A stretch of 64,000 bases of DNA, taken from assembly GCA_025617745.1 (NCBI GenBank), contig CM046871.1:32929579-32993578 (forward strand), written 5' to 3'. A program made the position numbers and the translations under genes. The first letter of the stretch is position 1. Each line of letters opens with the position of its first letter. This document shows, in pieces, positions 12,690 through 22,967 of the stretch. The DNA comes from Heliocidaris erythrogramma. Lineage: Eukaryota > Echinodermata > Echinoidea > Camarodonta > Echinometridae. The notes below the pieces were generated by a model that was not told where the DNA came from, ran no database searches, and saw only the letters and a program-made list of their open reading frames with translations.

Positions 12690-12865
12690 CGTTGGTGTCG
12701 CCGAAAACACTAGCCCATCTCCTTGGCCGAGTGATTAAGCAAATGGCTTTCTAAACCAGGGACCTGGGATCGATTCCCGACGGAGAATATTTTTCCACTT
12801 TTGCAAAATTTCAAAAGGGAGCACAGCAATGGCGAACTTGATAAAGCAAGGCAGTAATTGAGTGA
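12690..12865 (+). mobile_element. tRNA-derived SINE-like repeat, copy 1
   Basis: A tRNA-like module at 12,718-12,786 has an A-box-like TGGCCGAGTGATTAAGC, a B-box-like GGATCGATTCC, and a 7 bp acceptor pairing of TCTCCTT with ACGGAGA (one weak pair). The head resembles Leu/Ser-type tRNAs but the anticodon arm does not fold properly. A leader (TGGTGTCGCCGAAAACACTA) precedes it, and a body containing CAAAAGGGAG and TGGCGAACTT follows. Both flanks recur around the 17.8 kb copy. Confidence 0.65.
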
Positions 12866-14477
12866 GTGACAGTTCTGAAACGATGAATTTTAGTGTATGC
12901 CAACTTCTATACTTTTATTACACACAACTTGATAGAAAGTTAAAACAATTAACGCCATCAACCATCAACTGTATTTTAAAATTGATACCACTCTTCAATC
13001 AGGGGTCTCTATTATCTTCATTGACCTATTTTTCACATATTTTTCAATCATCCCTTATGCTTAGTACATTCACATTAGTTCACATTCTTGGGCAGTAACA
13101 AAGAGTGAGCGGGGCAAATCGATCACCATCCGAAAACAGCAGACCCGAAGTGAGCTTCCCTGTTTTCGAACAGTGGTTCATGGTCACTTTTTGGTCACTA
13201 TTCGATGTGGTCGCATATTGTTTTGATAGCCGTCTCGGCAGCTTCCGAAGAAATGATATCTTGTATTTTGACCCTTTATAGATCTGACCGCCAAAGTGTT
13301 CCCTTAAAGAGTTGGGGCAACTTTAGATTGAGCATTATTTCTTGTTTTTAAAAGCTGGACTTTAATTTTGGTTTCCGCAGAATGTTCTGTTTTCGTCTCT
13401 TCATCAGCTCTGTATTGTAATAGCTTTTTAGCCACTTTGAATTACCATATACATGATACCTAGCTTATAACATATATTGCGCATAGGTTTGTTTGTGTAA
13501 ATTTGTATATATAGATTAAGAAAAAAAAAAACACCCAGAGATATTGTTCTTTTGACACACTACACGATTACAATATTTATTGAAAGTTTCTTATATATTT
13601 TCAAAGCACATTTGTACAGATTTCATAACTTTTATTCAGAATAAATGAAAGTACGTTAGAAAGTTTTGGTACAGAACTGTTTTATATACTGTATAAAACA
13701 AAGAAGTTCAGAGGAACAGAGTTCTGAAGAGATACAGTATTATAATAGGCAGTATTCACAGTTTACAACGTTATATGATACACACGACAGGGGAATATGT
13801 TTAACTGCACAAGCGCTTGTCCTCATTTGAATATTATTGTATAACAATATTTGTACTTGTATATAATATTATATATATATATATGGTATATAATATTATA
13901 TATATATATATATATTTGGTATATATATACATATATATACTAGCGAAACCCGTAGAAATTCCACGGGTTTTTGAAAGAAATTTTAGGATGGGCATTGTGG
14001 TTTGTGGGGATCAATTATGATAGGGTAAACCGGGGGAATATGGAGCCTCGGGGTAATATGGAGCCAATGCATAGAAATCTGCCTGTAGAAAAGTGTTATA
14101 GCCCCCCTCTGTGGTTTAAATGCCCGTTATGTGACCTGTTGCACCCACTGCCACTCTGTAAACACGAAGTTAGCTGGTAGGTCTCGGATATCCACAACAA
14201 AATCCAACATATTGGAGAAAGGTAAGCGATTTTCGTGCCATTTTTTGGCTCCTTATAAGCCCGAAAATGTAAAGATTGCTGTTGTAAACCTACTTTGCGT
14301 AATCATATCTTGATTGTATCATAATAAGTGCATAATGTGGGTTGTATACTGGTGCTGAGTGCATGTGTATTGATCATGGTTGAGTGAATGGCCTGTACAA
14401 TCCATTTACATAGCCACAATATCTTTGGGGTAATATGGAGCCCCTTGTAAACATGCAGCATTCTATACAATGGATAT

Positions 14478-14601
14478 ACCCTTGTAAAAAAGTACCATAG
14501 TACCCATGGTAATATGACGGTAATTCAACCAAATTACCATGATTTGATGGTAATTTGGTTGAATTACCGTCATATTACCATGGGTACCATGGTACAAGGG
14601 T
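14478..14601. repeat. 124 bp palindrome
   Basis: The arms ACCATGGTAATATGACGGTA-like and their complement (CAACCAAATTACCATGATTT at the centre) pair along almost the full length. This is a small foldback element nested in the 14.0-15.6 kb element. Confidence 0.85.
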
Positions 14602-14792
14602 AGTGTTATCAATGTGTACATGCACAGACTGTTGATGGCTAGTGCAGTATTGTTCTGTTGTGTAGTTATAATCATTACATGATGTATAATTTATAGTTTG
14701 AAGAGAACTTTCACTTGTTAAAAAATTAATTGTTAATTGTATACCAAAATCTTGGTATATGGAGATTTGTTTATGGGCTCAAGTGTCACGGC

Positions 14793-14857
14793 AAAAGTGT
14801 CACGGGATCCATATTACCCCAATGAACGGGGTAATATGGATCCCGTGACACTTTTGT
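14793..14857. repeat. Palindrome with 29 bp arms
   Basis: CAAAAGTGTCACGGGATCCA and the following TATTACCCC pair exactly with the block starting GGGGTAATATGGATCCCGTG. The spacer is 7 bp. The arm word GGGTAATATGGA echoes the subterminal words of the host TIR element. Confidence 0.85.
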
Positions 14858-15029
14858 TTATTTTGTCTTTTATTTATACAAGACAATTATTTTTTTCTAA
14901 CTTTTATGTAGGCAATAAATAGTTCTTCCACCAGTAAAAGAGAAAAGTGAAAAGAATGTTTGTTACATGTTCAAAATTGAATATATCATAAAGAAAGTAA
15001 ATGTGTAAAATTACAATTACAATTACAAT

Positions 15030-15100
15030 GCCCCGACCGGGATTCGAACCCGGGACCCTGGATTACATGACCAGTGCTCTACCAACTGAGCTATCCGGGC
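15030..15100 (-). tRNA. tRNA-Thr(TGT)-like module, probably SINE head or pseudogene
   Basis: The 71 nt minus-strand sequence folds as a near-complete cloverleaf. The acceptor GCCCGGA pairs with TCGGGGC except G5-G68. There is a D-arm GCTCAGTTGGTAGAGC, an anticodon loop CATGTAA and a T-arm CCGGGTTCGAATCCCGG. By position the anticodon is TGT (Thr), but base 33 is A instead of the near-universal T and the closing anticodon-stem pair is broken. A short (ATTGTA) repeat and a T run follow the 3' end. It sits inside a transposon. A functional tRNA is unlikely. Confidence 0.6.
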
Positions 15101-15218
15101 TCCCGTCGAAGCAAAGTAACAATCTCACATATAGCCCCTCTCTTTCCATCGAGCGTAGGGGGTACATCCATACCAATTCCATGCGTACGCTATATAATGG
15201 CCTACCAATGAGACAACT

Positions 15219-15385
15219 GGGCGTTGTGGCGTGCGCCTGTAATCCAGCTACCAGTGGAAGTTATAAACTGATTCAGCGGACCCAGGTTCGAGACTGAGTC
15301 ACGTCTTTCGGATGGTGACGTTAAAGGTCGGTCCCAGACGTAAATAATCATATCTGATTGATACACGTCTGTAAAAACCCAATTA
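15219..15385 (+). mobile_element. 7SL-like (Alu-domain-like) SINE
   Basis: The start GGGCGTTGTGGCGTGCGCCT, then GTAATCCAGCTAC, closely parallels the 5' end of metazoan 7SL RNA (GGGCGCGGTGGCGCGTGCCT, GTAGTCCCAGCTAC). ACCCAGGTTCGAGACTGAG follows about where the Alu/7SL B-box region lies. A tail with GTCTTTCGGATGGTGACGTT and GGTCGGTCCC follows, and then a CA-rich end. The 7SL assignment is from memory of the vertebrate sequence. The echinoid 7SL was not available for comparison. Confidence 0.55.
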
Positions 15386-16117
15386 CACACACACACAGGT
15401 CTTCCCTCTAAAGTCGGGCAAATCCATGCCAACGAATTTCTATAGAGGACAATTTGAATTCGTAATTAAATATCATAATTGATAGGATTGAAGTAAATTG
15501 AATATATCATAAAGAAAGTAAATGTGAGAAAATTACAATGTTACATGTTCAAAAATATCATTTTGTGCTTAAGGGCTCCATATTCCCCCAGTTTACCCTA
15601 TAGGTTGTTGTATGTTTTCCTTTTTTCTGTGTTTTTGTTGTTGTTGCAAATTTTGCTGCACCATGTATGCCTGTATATTTTTACATATATACGTATCAAG
15701 TGGCCGATGCAGGAAGGAAGGGTAGGGAGTTTAGAGGTAGAAACATAAAAGAGAGAGAGACAGACAGAGAGAGAGAGAGAGAATGATAGATGGTAGTGGT
15801 GTGGAAAGAAGATTGAGGTAAACATGGAATTGTCGAGAAATAGAGTTGTTTTGGGGGATGGGGAGGGTAATTGTTGCAAAAAAGAGTGATTATTTAAAAA
15901 AAAATAATAATTATCTCTATTTTTTATTTATAAGAAGGGAAATATTTTGTTGAAATCATTTTATCAAATATCTCATAGATTTTCTATTCCTTTTTTTATA
16001 GGAATGTTGCACACACATGAAACATTTGGTTTTTTTTAATGAAAACATTTTCAACACATTGCATTTATTAATCATAATTGTGATTAAAATATTATTAAAC
16101 ATCGATATATCTCGATT

Positions 16118-16141
16118 TCGTTTTTTTCTGGGACGCACTGT
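16118..16141 (-). mobile_element. Solo Tc1/mariner-like terminus
   Basis: TTTTTTTCTGGGACGCACTG followed by TA is an outward-facing TIR end. The same end (TTTTTTTCTGGGACGCACTG, then CA) occurs at about 157-177. No matching opposite end is visible for either. Confidence 0.5.
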
Positions 16142-16570
16142 ATATTTAATAATGTAGACCTAGACCTAGACCCTATACATGCTTTTGGAATAGTGACCGG
16201 CACTTTTGAAGAAACACTTTAAACCATGAATCACTCTCAGTCTCAGTCAGACTTCGTCTCCGGTGTACTTTTGGTATAGACTGAAATTCTGTGTAATTCA
16301 ATTTTAGGTGCGCAGACTTACATGCCCCCCCCCCCCCCCCTTACTGCGCACATCAGTCCTTTGAAAGGTGAGGTGCCTCTTAAATCCCAGCTCATTGGTC
16401 AAAATTATGCCATGAAACATGACATAATTTCATTTAAGGCTATTTTAGGTATTTGTAATACTTTCCGGATGACTGTCGTCTTTCTTTTCGTTGAGAATGA
16501 TACAAATAAGACCAATTAATATCCCAGCTCCTGTACTGTTTGATACACTTTCGTCGACCAGTGTAGATCT

Positions 16571-16719
16571 ATGCGCATGCGTCAGCACAGCAGCTCCAAT
16601 GCTAACTTTTACGTACGTTCTCAATTCTCAATCTCTCGCGAGAAAAGTGAGTGAAAAAGTGACATATTTGACTCTGCACATTTGCGAGGAAAAGCTGATA
16701 AAGCGGAAAGTTTATTTAG
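16571..16719 (+). promoter_or_regulatory. Candidate housekeeping-type promoter and non-coding first exon
   Basis: ATGCGCATGCG (16,571-16,581) matches the core of the NRF1 motif and TCTCGCGAGA (16,634-16,643) is the known palindromic metazoan core-promoter element. About 75 bp further on, ATTTAG|GTAAGT at 16,719/16,720 is a strong splice donor. The order fits a CpG-type promoter and short untranslated exon of a plus-strand transcript. No downstream coding exon was recognised, so the gene is unknown and the motifs may be coincidental. Confidence 0.35.
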
Positions 16720-17029
16720 GTAAGTGGCATCGTATATATGATACTTTAATAAAAAAGATGTACCTACGATACAACTATACATGGTCATTTGACCATGGAA
16801 ATTGTGAGCTCCACGTAATAGTAGTGGTTTCACTCAGGACGCTGCCACTTCGTTTAACGTCCGTATCCACCAAATTTTGCGCCACCAAATCACCATCTCA
16901 CTGATTTAAGGACGGTCAGAAGCACCCAAACTGCCCTTTATTATTAACAGATAATAAGAAAAATGGCCTTCTCGTGAAATAAGCCACCGGTCATCGAGTG
17001 TGTACACACACACTGCCGTGTAAAGTCAA

Positions 17030-17480
17030 TGCAGGATGTGAACCCTCATAGGCAATTACACGCAATAAACTGCATGTACAAAGTGAATGTGGGGTGGCTT
17101 ATTTCACGAGAATGCCAGAAAAATTATAAAAAATATAGAATAAAGAGAAGAAAGATGTGTTTCGCAGTCATTTTCCAAATTACGCGCGTGTTCGTCATTG
17201 ACGGACTCGAGCACGACGTCTGCGAATCGTCTCAAACCACGCAGGTCAATGGCGTTTGGGCATGTAAAAAACCATGATTTTGAAGCAAACGGGACAAATA
17301 CAGGCCAAAAGAATACCGTTCCGCACATCCAAGCAGAGAGCCGGACACGATGCAACGGAAGACGACCTCCGGGGCGAAGCGGGAAAAAAGCCTTTCTTCG
17401 ACATAGAATTCCCTTTTTACAGCGTATACGAATCCCGTTGACTTACGTACGGTACCCCCCACGTCGCCTTACACTATTAT
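17030..17480. other. GC-richer block, coding status unclear
   Basis: Composition is clearly less AT-rich than the flanks, with many CpGs and frames of 70-95 codons open on both strands. I recognise no domain, and overlapping open frames on both strands argue for composition effects. It could be the body of a transposon or an exon of the putative 16.6 kb gene. An AT/ACATAT-type microsatellite follows (about 17,485-17,565). Confidence 0.3.
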
Positions 17481-17699
17481 AATATCAGGAATATATATAC
17501 GTATATATACGTACATACATATATACATATATATACATATATATACACACATATAGATATATATGTCACTAGATCTTCGCTGATGAGACACATGTTTGTC
17601 TCCCTAATACACCAGTCCCTATTATGACGGAATAAACCGCATTGTCGTGTGTCTCCCTTATACCCGATCAGTGGAATATATGATTGTGAGAAATGAAAA

Positions 17700-17890
17700 T
17701 GAGAGAATAATGGTTGCGTATAGCTTAAATCAAAGTTCCCCAGAGCTGTCCTCCCTTTTTGAAAATTTTGAAAAAAAAGGTTGAAAACATCCCTCCGCCG
17801 GAAATCGAACTCGGGTCGTTGGCTTAGAACGCTTATGCCTTAACCACTAGACCACGGAGAGTCGCAGTGGTTTCGGCGACACCAGATTCA
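17700..17890 (-). mobile_element. tRNA-derived SINE-like repeat, copy 2 with a different tRNA head
   Basis: The minus-strand tRNA-like module (17,792-17,860) has A-box GTGGTCTAGTGGTTAAGGC and B-box GAGTTCGATTTCC with a paired acceptor (TCTCCGT / GCGGAGG). Upstream on the minus strand is the leader TGGTGTCGCCGAAACCACT. Downstream is a body with AAAAAGGGAGGACAG and TGGGGAACTT. Leader and body match the 12.7 kb copy, but the tRNA head is of a different (Glu/Asp-like) type. Confidence 0.65.
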
Positions 17891-18701
17891 ATTGACGGAC
17901 AGATTGACAAAACTTCAACCTCATTAATTAATTCCTTTGTCGGGGGCAGGTGAGTTTTGAACAAAGACAAGCCACATGCTGAGCTGGATCCAAACGAATG
18001 CTTTGAAAGAATTGTTCAAAACAATTTTAGAAAAATTCAACACTCATGAATTTGAAATTGCAAAATCCATTCAGCTTACTGAAGAAAAAAAATCACTCCA
18101 GATATTTTTACCAAAATGTATTATCTCATGCTGTGTGAACATAGAGGTTGTCATCGTGTCATGGTTGAGTAAGCACACTTTAAAAATCGCGCAAGAAATG
18201 CTAAAATGTGCTGTTAATACAGCATAAAAAATGACCCTTGTGACTTTTGAAGAGTGACATTTTTACCCACGCCGATAAAATCTGCAGGGTTATGTAAATG
18301 TTGTTGTTGTTGTTTTAAAATAGGCAAACTAGTCAATTTTGACTATTGTTGCCTTACTAAATTGCTCTTTTCACTTATACTTTATTTGTTGATCCGTGGG
18401 TCTAACTTTTAGTTAGAAAGGTACAGATTCCAGGATACCATGCAGGACCGCCACTCCTGCCCTGATTTTACAACGTTATCCTGACAAGCCCGCTCGAGGT
18501 GCATTTCGATTAAAGGGCCTTTCAATTAAGTGAAATGACAAGAAAAGTGCACCTATACCTATAGTTAGTATATAACTAAGTGCTTCATCTTTGAGCAGCG
18601 TATAAAAAACAAATTATACAGTATGATTGTACACATTAACATTCAATGGTCACAACATAAATCATATCCGATTTACTTCGATTCCGTTCTCTTTATTTGG
18701 T

Positions 18702-18878
18702 TACACCTTACTATCACGGTTGCCCTCTTGGCAACCAATTACAAATCGACGAGTCCTTTTGAAATATCTGACGAGTGCACCTTGTGCCTTGACACTGAGA
18801 TTCTCCACTTTGCGTTCCGCCTCAGAGACATTGCTCACATTTAATTCCGCAAGTAACAGGGCGCGTTGAATGATAAAC
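18702..18878 (-). pseudogene. Relic of a coding exon, family not identified
   Basis: A minus-strand frame preceded by a plausible acceptor (tttgccctag) encodes FIIQRALLLAELNVSNVSEA, then ERKVENLSVKAQGALVRYF, KRTRRFVIGCQEG. A single-base shift after CQEG would replace NRDSK by TVIVRC. That would give the hydrophobic beta-like ending seen after an EGS-type turn in some metazoan C-terminal modules. It looks protein-like, not random, but I cannot name the family. The shift suggests a decayed copy. Confidence 0.35.
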
Positions 18879-18911
18879 CTAGGGCAAACATAATTATAAA
18901 AGGGCTCCGTA

Positions 18912-19510
18912 TGTTTGTATGTTTGTTTGTTTGTTTGTTTGTTTTTTTTTTTTTGTGTGTACAAGATAACTAGAGAACGGGGGAACGGATTTGCACCAAA
19001 TTTTCAGGGAACGTTCGGATAGTGACAGGAAAGAATCGATTAGATTTTGGTGATGATCGGTTGACCCCTGCAAATTCTGTGTGACCTTGAAGTTTTGACC
19101 CCAACTTCAGTTCGGATAGTGACAGGAAAGAATCGATTAGGAAAAGAATCGATTAGATTCTGGTGATGATCGGTTATAGGAACTTCAGTTCGGATATTTT
19201 TTTTTTGTTTTTAAGAATATTTTATTACTTCCTTTTTCAAAATAACATTTTTCACAATAATCAAGGTAAAATACACAAATATATTCACATGCAGTATCAT
19301 TGTGCCAAATTACATAATAATAACAATAAGTAACCATAATATTTTACATGCATGTATTAAATTTTACATTATGCCAAATATGCGATAAAAAAGAAGGAGA
19401 AAAATATAAAATATAAAATATAGTGACAGGAAAGAATCGATTAGGGAAAGAATGCAACTACTCTGTAGCGCCGCTACGGCGTGGGTCTGCCGCCTTTGAC
19501 GGCCTTTCTA
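18912..19510. repeat. Repeat block with GACAGGAAAGAATCGATTAG phrase
   Basis: A (TTTG)n microsatellite opens the block. The phrase TAGTGACAGGAAAGAATCGA recurs at about 19,020, 19,117 and 19,420, partly with GATGATCGGTT. The block ends with CTGTAGCGCCGCTACGGCGT. It appears to be a rearranged transposon, with an A/T-rich insert at 19,200-19,415. Confidence 0.55.
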
Positions 19511-19849
19511 GTTGCCTTTAATGTTTGCCCACTCATGCATGACTCGATGGATCAACCTCATTTTTACAGGGAAGTGTAGTCATTAAAGGTAAAAATACTC
19601 TTGCCAAGTTATTTTGCTCACAACCCTTTCGTTAATAAGTTACGCCAATTTGATAAAGGGGGTGTTACATTTTTGTTGTGTTGATATATATAATCATGTA
19701 AAGATTAAATAGAAAGCGCATGTGAAGTTAAACCTATGCTCCATTTACATTCGTCGGTCTCCTAAGCATTTTTCAGAGGCTCAAAGGAACTATGGTCCAC
19801 GAGACCGACAGTTGTCTATTTCTCTCAAATAGTCTTTTCCGCCAAACAT

Positions 19850-20935
19850 ACATCTATCACTATACTCCACACTAGTTTTACCATATCTAAATTATGGAAT
19901 ATTAGCCTTTTTTAATAAAGAAAAAGGCTATGCGAATTATAAGTAATGTTAATTATCGCCACCACACTGATGGTCTTTTTCACTCTAATAATGTACTAAA
20001 ATATTATATTTACCGCCTCAATCTTGCTGTACTTATGTTTCAGTATCATAATCATGAATTGCCCACTGTCTTCAATAACATATTTACAGCACATAATGAG
20101 ATCCATCATCACCCCACCAGACAAATCAATTTATATCACTTGCCAAGAACTCGTACAGCATTAACCCAGAATACTTGTTCATATACAGCTCCTAAATTTT
20201 GGAATTCCCTCCCTTTAAATATACGAGACAGTCTAAGTTTGAGTACACTCAAACGTAAATTGAGAAAATTACTTATTGTTTTTTATGAACGTTGATCACT
20301 CAATGATGATTCTTGTTTACCTGTGTAGCAAAATCTATAGATTAAATGAAACCTTCCAGATCCTGCCCCTCCCCCCTCCCCCCCCCCCCCTTAACTCACC
20401 CCCTGTCACTTTGTCCTTCTTCTTCTGTCTTTTGTAAAATTTACTCCTTTCCAGTGTTACTATTCCCAGCTTTATTATTTTTCAATGCTTTCTCTTCAAT
20501 GGAAAGCGTGTTATGCTTATGATTTGTTTGCTTTCCATGGCCATGTATCTGTCTTCTTCTTTTTCGCTTTTATTGGGCATTTTATGCATGGTTGGCCAGT
20601 CTAGTTTTTTAGGTACTGTATTCATGATTTATCTTTTTGTCAGGGACCAGCGCTTCTACAAGCTCTGCTTCTATGCTGGTCTCTGTTTTCATTATCATTT
20701 TCATAAAATTAATCTAATGTAGTCTTCATTACTGTTACTTTTTTTCTTACAACTCAAACTTTAATGCACTTTATTTTGCTTGTAATGATCAAAAACGTTT
20801 CTGCACTAAGTTGTGTTGTCCATTATATTGTTGATTGCATAATAAATATTGTTATATACATGTACTTTGAAAAATGAAAGTGTAATGAAATAAAATCTAA
20901 ATCTGAATCTGAAATCTGAATCTGAATCTCTGATT
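19850..20935 (+). pseudogene. LINE 3' end (CR1/Jockey-type ORF2 C-terminus and 3' UTR)
   Basis: The frame 19,930-20,295 encodes a typical LINE ORF2 C-terminal region: MRIISNVNYRHHTD, a Tyr/His-rich middle, HPTRQINLYHLPRTRTA, YTAPKFWNSLPLNIRDSLSL and STLKRKLRKLL. It lacks the reverse transcriptase domain, so the copy is 5'-truncated. About 600 bp of 3' UTR follow, and the element ends in a (TGAATC)n-like tail at about 20,900-20,935, typical of CR1-like LINEs. It lies antisense and within 90 bp of the stop codon of the receptor gene, so it probably interrupts or supplies that gene's 3' UTR. Confidence 0.75.
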
Positions 20936-21019
20936 TTTTTTTTTAATTCTCGTAGGCTGTCGGTCTCCGGGAATTTTTCGGACTTCCGGTCTTGTGGGCC
21001 GCTGGTCTACTCCATTCAT

Positions 21020-21260
21020 TCAATTAATATTGGTAGCATAAACATGTTCCGGTTCATCATCTCGTGTCTGACTTGTCATTTGGTTCATATAAACGAGGTC
21101 ACACGGTGGAAGATGAGGGCCTCGTGTAATTTTCGATGAAGCCATTGACATTGTCGAAGGGAGAGCCAATTCCTCGTAGCTTTGGTCTGGTTGAGTTCTA
21201 AGCTCTAAATCCATATAGGGATCTGTAGTTTGCACCTTGGTAGTGCTTGATATTTTACGT
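21020..21260 (-). CDS. HYR receptor gene, last exon: cytoplasmic tail with tyrosine motifs
   Basis: The final coding exon (79 codons plus a split Arg and stop TGA) has acceptor tgctatcag before 21,260. Its first base completes codon AG|A with the transmembrane exon at 22,886, giving a basic RRK stop-transfer flank. The tail carries DPYMDLEL (Tyr 15 of the exon), QSYEELALP (Tyr 28), LVYMNQM (Tyr 57) and HVYATNIN (Tyr 74, near the C-terminus). YMDL and YEEL are nine residues apart, within the YxxL/I-x6-12-YxxL/I range of ITAMs. YMNQ fits the YxN pattern bound by Grb2-type SH2 domains. A kinase-coupled signalling role is inferred and unproven. Confidence 0.85.
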
Positions 21261-21279
21261 CTGATAGCACATGTAAAAT

Positions 21280-21480
21280 AATTATAATAATGATATTAAT
21301 AGTATAACAATAATAGTAATGATGATAATAAAGATGATAGTAACAACAACAATCAAAATAATGATAATAATACTAATGACAATAATAGTCATAATAATAA
21401 TTATATTATATTGGCCCTAACGAGTGGAATATTTTCTGGTATTCCATGAAATAAAGCCATCCAATATAATTATTATTATC
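21280..21480. repeat. AAT/GAT-rich low-complexity tract
   Basis: Intronic sequence with many AATAAT, GATGAT and ACAACA words. An imperfect hairpin (about 21,395-21,475) is built from AATTATATTATATTGG-like arms. Confidence 0.7.
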
Positions 21481-21781
21481 TATACCCTACAGGAAAATGA
21501 TTTAGAATTTAATAAAAATCATTTTAACAAACCACAGTCGGAGCCCCTCATCATACTTCATTGTGATCACACAGTTTAACTTAACCTCTTTATGACGTCA
21601 TGTGCGTATGTGTGTTTGCGCGCACGCAAACAGACCAGACAAAATACGGCATAATATTGCACGGCAAGTTTAGTACTGTAGCCTATGGGGAATTCAGCGT
21701 TCCGTGCAATATGCTCTCATATTGCACGCGCAAATCAAGCGGACAAAAATATGCGTTTTTAATGCACCGCTAAAATGTCTT

Positions 21782-22342
21782 ATATAGGTAATAATTATAT
21801 AATATTGACTGGCCTTGAGGGGGACATCGAAAAATGTTGCCCGCAACAGAATCATATTGTCCCGAGTCGAAGACGAGGGCAATATGGTTCTTTTAAGGGC
21901 AACATTTTCGATATTCCCCGAAAGTAGAGCCAGTCAATATTATCATTATTACCTATATCAAGTATATCATGCATATGCCTATCTTGTAGCAATGACGGAC
22001 GTCTGTTTGCCTGTCAGTCTTTCTGATTTCAGATCATTCATGCAGGTATGTAATCTGGGCCAAGCAATTGTGACGTAAATTATTACCGCGCGTATCCATT
22101 GTTTAAGCCTACAATTTAACGCGTACACAATACTGCGCGTATGTACTTTAATAAAAGCGCACTGACAAGAAAAGGTGGATGTTAATGTTAATTAATGTTG
22201 ACCGCACTTTTTGTACACAAAGTGAATGGTGAAACCCGGAAGAGGGAAAATATGAGGGAATGATGACCTCATAGGTCATTCGCGGACCGCGCAAAATATG
22301 AATATTAATTGCCCTGTAAAAGTGTCCCATATAGGTAATAAT
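21782..22342 (+). mobile_element. MITE, longer copy of the family at 1.3-1.6 kb
   Basis: A core of about 180 bp has inverted arms (ATATAGGTAATAATTATATA with ATATTGACTGG, and CCAGTCAATATTATCATTAT with TACCTATAT). A further 380 bp is shared with the 1.3 kb copy, including GCGGACCGCGCAAAATATGA. It sits in the intron between the transmembrane and tail exons. Confidence 0.65.
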
Positions 22343-22885
22343 AATAATTATTGAAGTTAACAAGATAAGTCAAATTAATCAAATTATTTTATAACTGAAA
22401 AATTAAGGCAAACAAAATATACTCCTTTGGGGGGAATAGCCATGAAGAAAAAAAATGTTGTTTTCTTTTACTTGTATTTTGATTTAATGTTGATATTGCT
22501 TTTTGACCTTATTGTCGTCCGCAATAAATCGATTCACTAATTTTGAAAAAAAAACAACAGAAAATACAACCAAACAAAAAAAATTTTATTTTATTTTATT
22601 TTTACTTCTTTTGTCGAAGTTAATTTTAACCGTTGGCCATTCATATTAAATCCCTGATCTCCAAATAGACTTTTTGGTAAACAAAGTCATAAGTTTATTT
22701 TTTCATGTAGATATGTTCTTCAAAAATATAAAAATAATGGCGTACTAAAAGTTACGGCTTCGAATATTGATACTGCCTCTTCAAACAAAGAAATATCGGT
22801 ATCAACACAAGATCCATGCAGTGAGGGTAGAAAGGTGTATAAACATCAAGGAAGAATAAACATAACATCTTATTCTCTTCAATAC

Positions 22886-22967
22886 CTTAGATGAATATGT
22901 ATGAAGGTTATAGCGACAGCATACACGAACAAGACTGAAACAGCAGCAATCAGGCCTATTTGCATCC
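22886..22967 (-). CDS. HYR receptor gene, transmembrane exon
   Basis: An 82 nt exon with acceptor tgtttgttgtcag before 22,967 and donor AAG|GTATTG after 22,886. It encodes MQIGLIAAVSVLFVYAVAI and then TFIHIHL, a single hydrophobic helix of about 22 residues. Phase fits on both sides: the stalk exon ends in phase 1 (ACA G) and this exon starts with two bases (GG), giving Gly. It ends with AG, which the tail exon completes to Arg. The extracellular HYR modules precede it and the tyrosine-rich tail follows, so the protein is a type I single-pass membrane protein. Confidence 0.87.

Larger units (their letters stand above)
14021..15600. mobile_element. 1.58 kb TIR element, composite with nested repeats
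   Basis: The left end reads TAGGGTAAACCGGGGGAATA and the right end is its near-exact inverse (TATTCCCCCAGTTTACCCTA). The inverted match extends through ATATGGAGCC. A TA duplication is compatible with both ends but TA also belongs to the terminus. Inside lie two long palindromes (14,478-14,601 and 14,793-14,857), a tRNA-Thr-like module (15,030-15,100) and a 7SL-like SINE (15,219-15,385). No transposase is visible, so it is non-autonomous. Confidence 0.75.

Noticed and set aside
15030..15100. Functional tRNA-Thr gene
   Set aside because: Base 33 is A, two stem pairs are broken and the sequence sits inside a composite transposon with a SINE-like tail.
17576..17640. CTGATGAG followed by a possible stem, reminiscent of a hammerhead ribozyme
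   Set aside because: The required GAAA after stem II and a cleavage-site GUH in the right place are missing.
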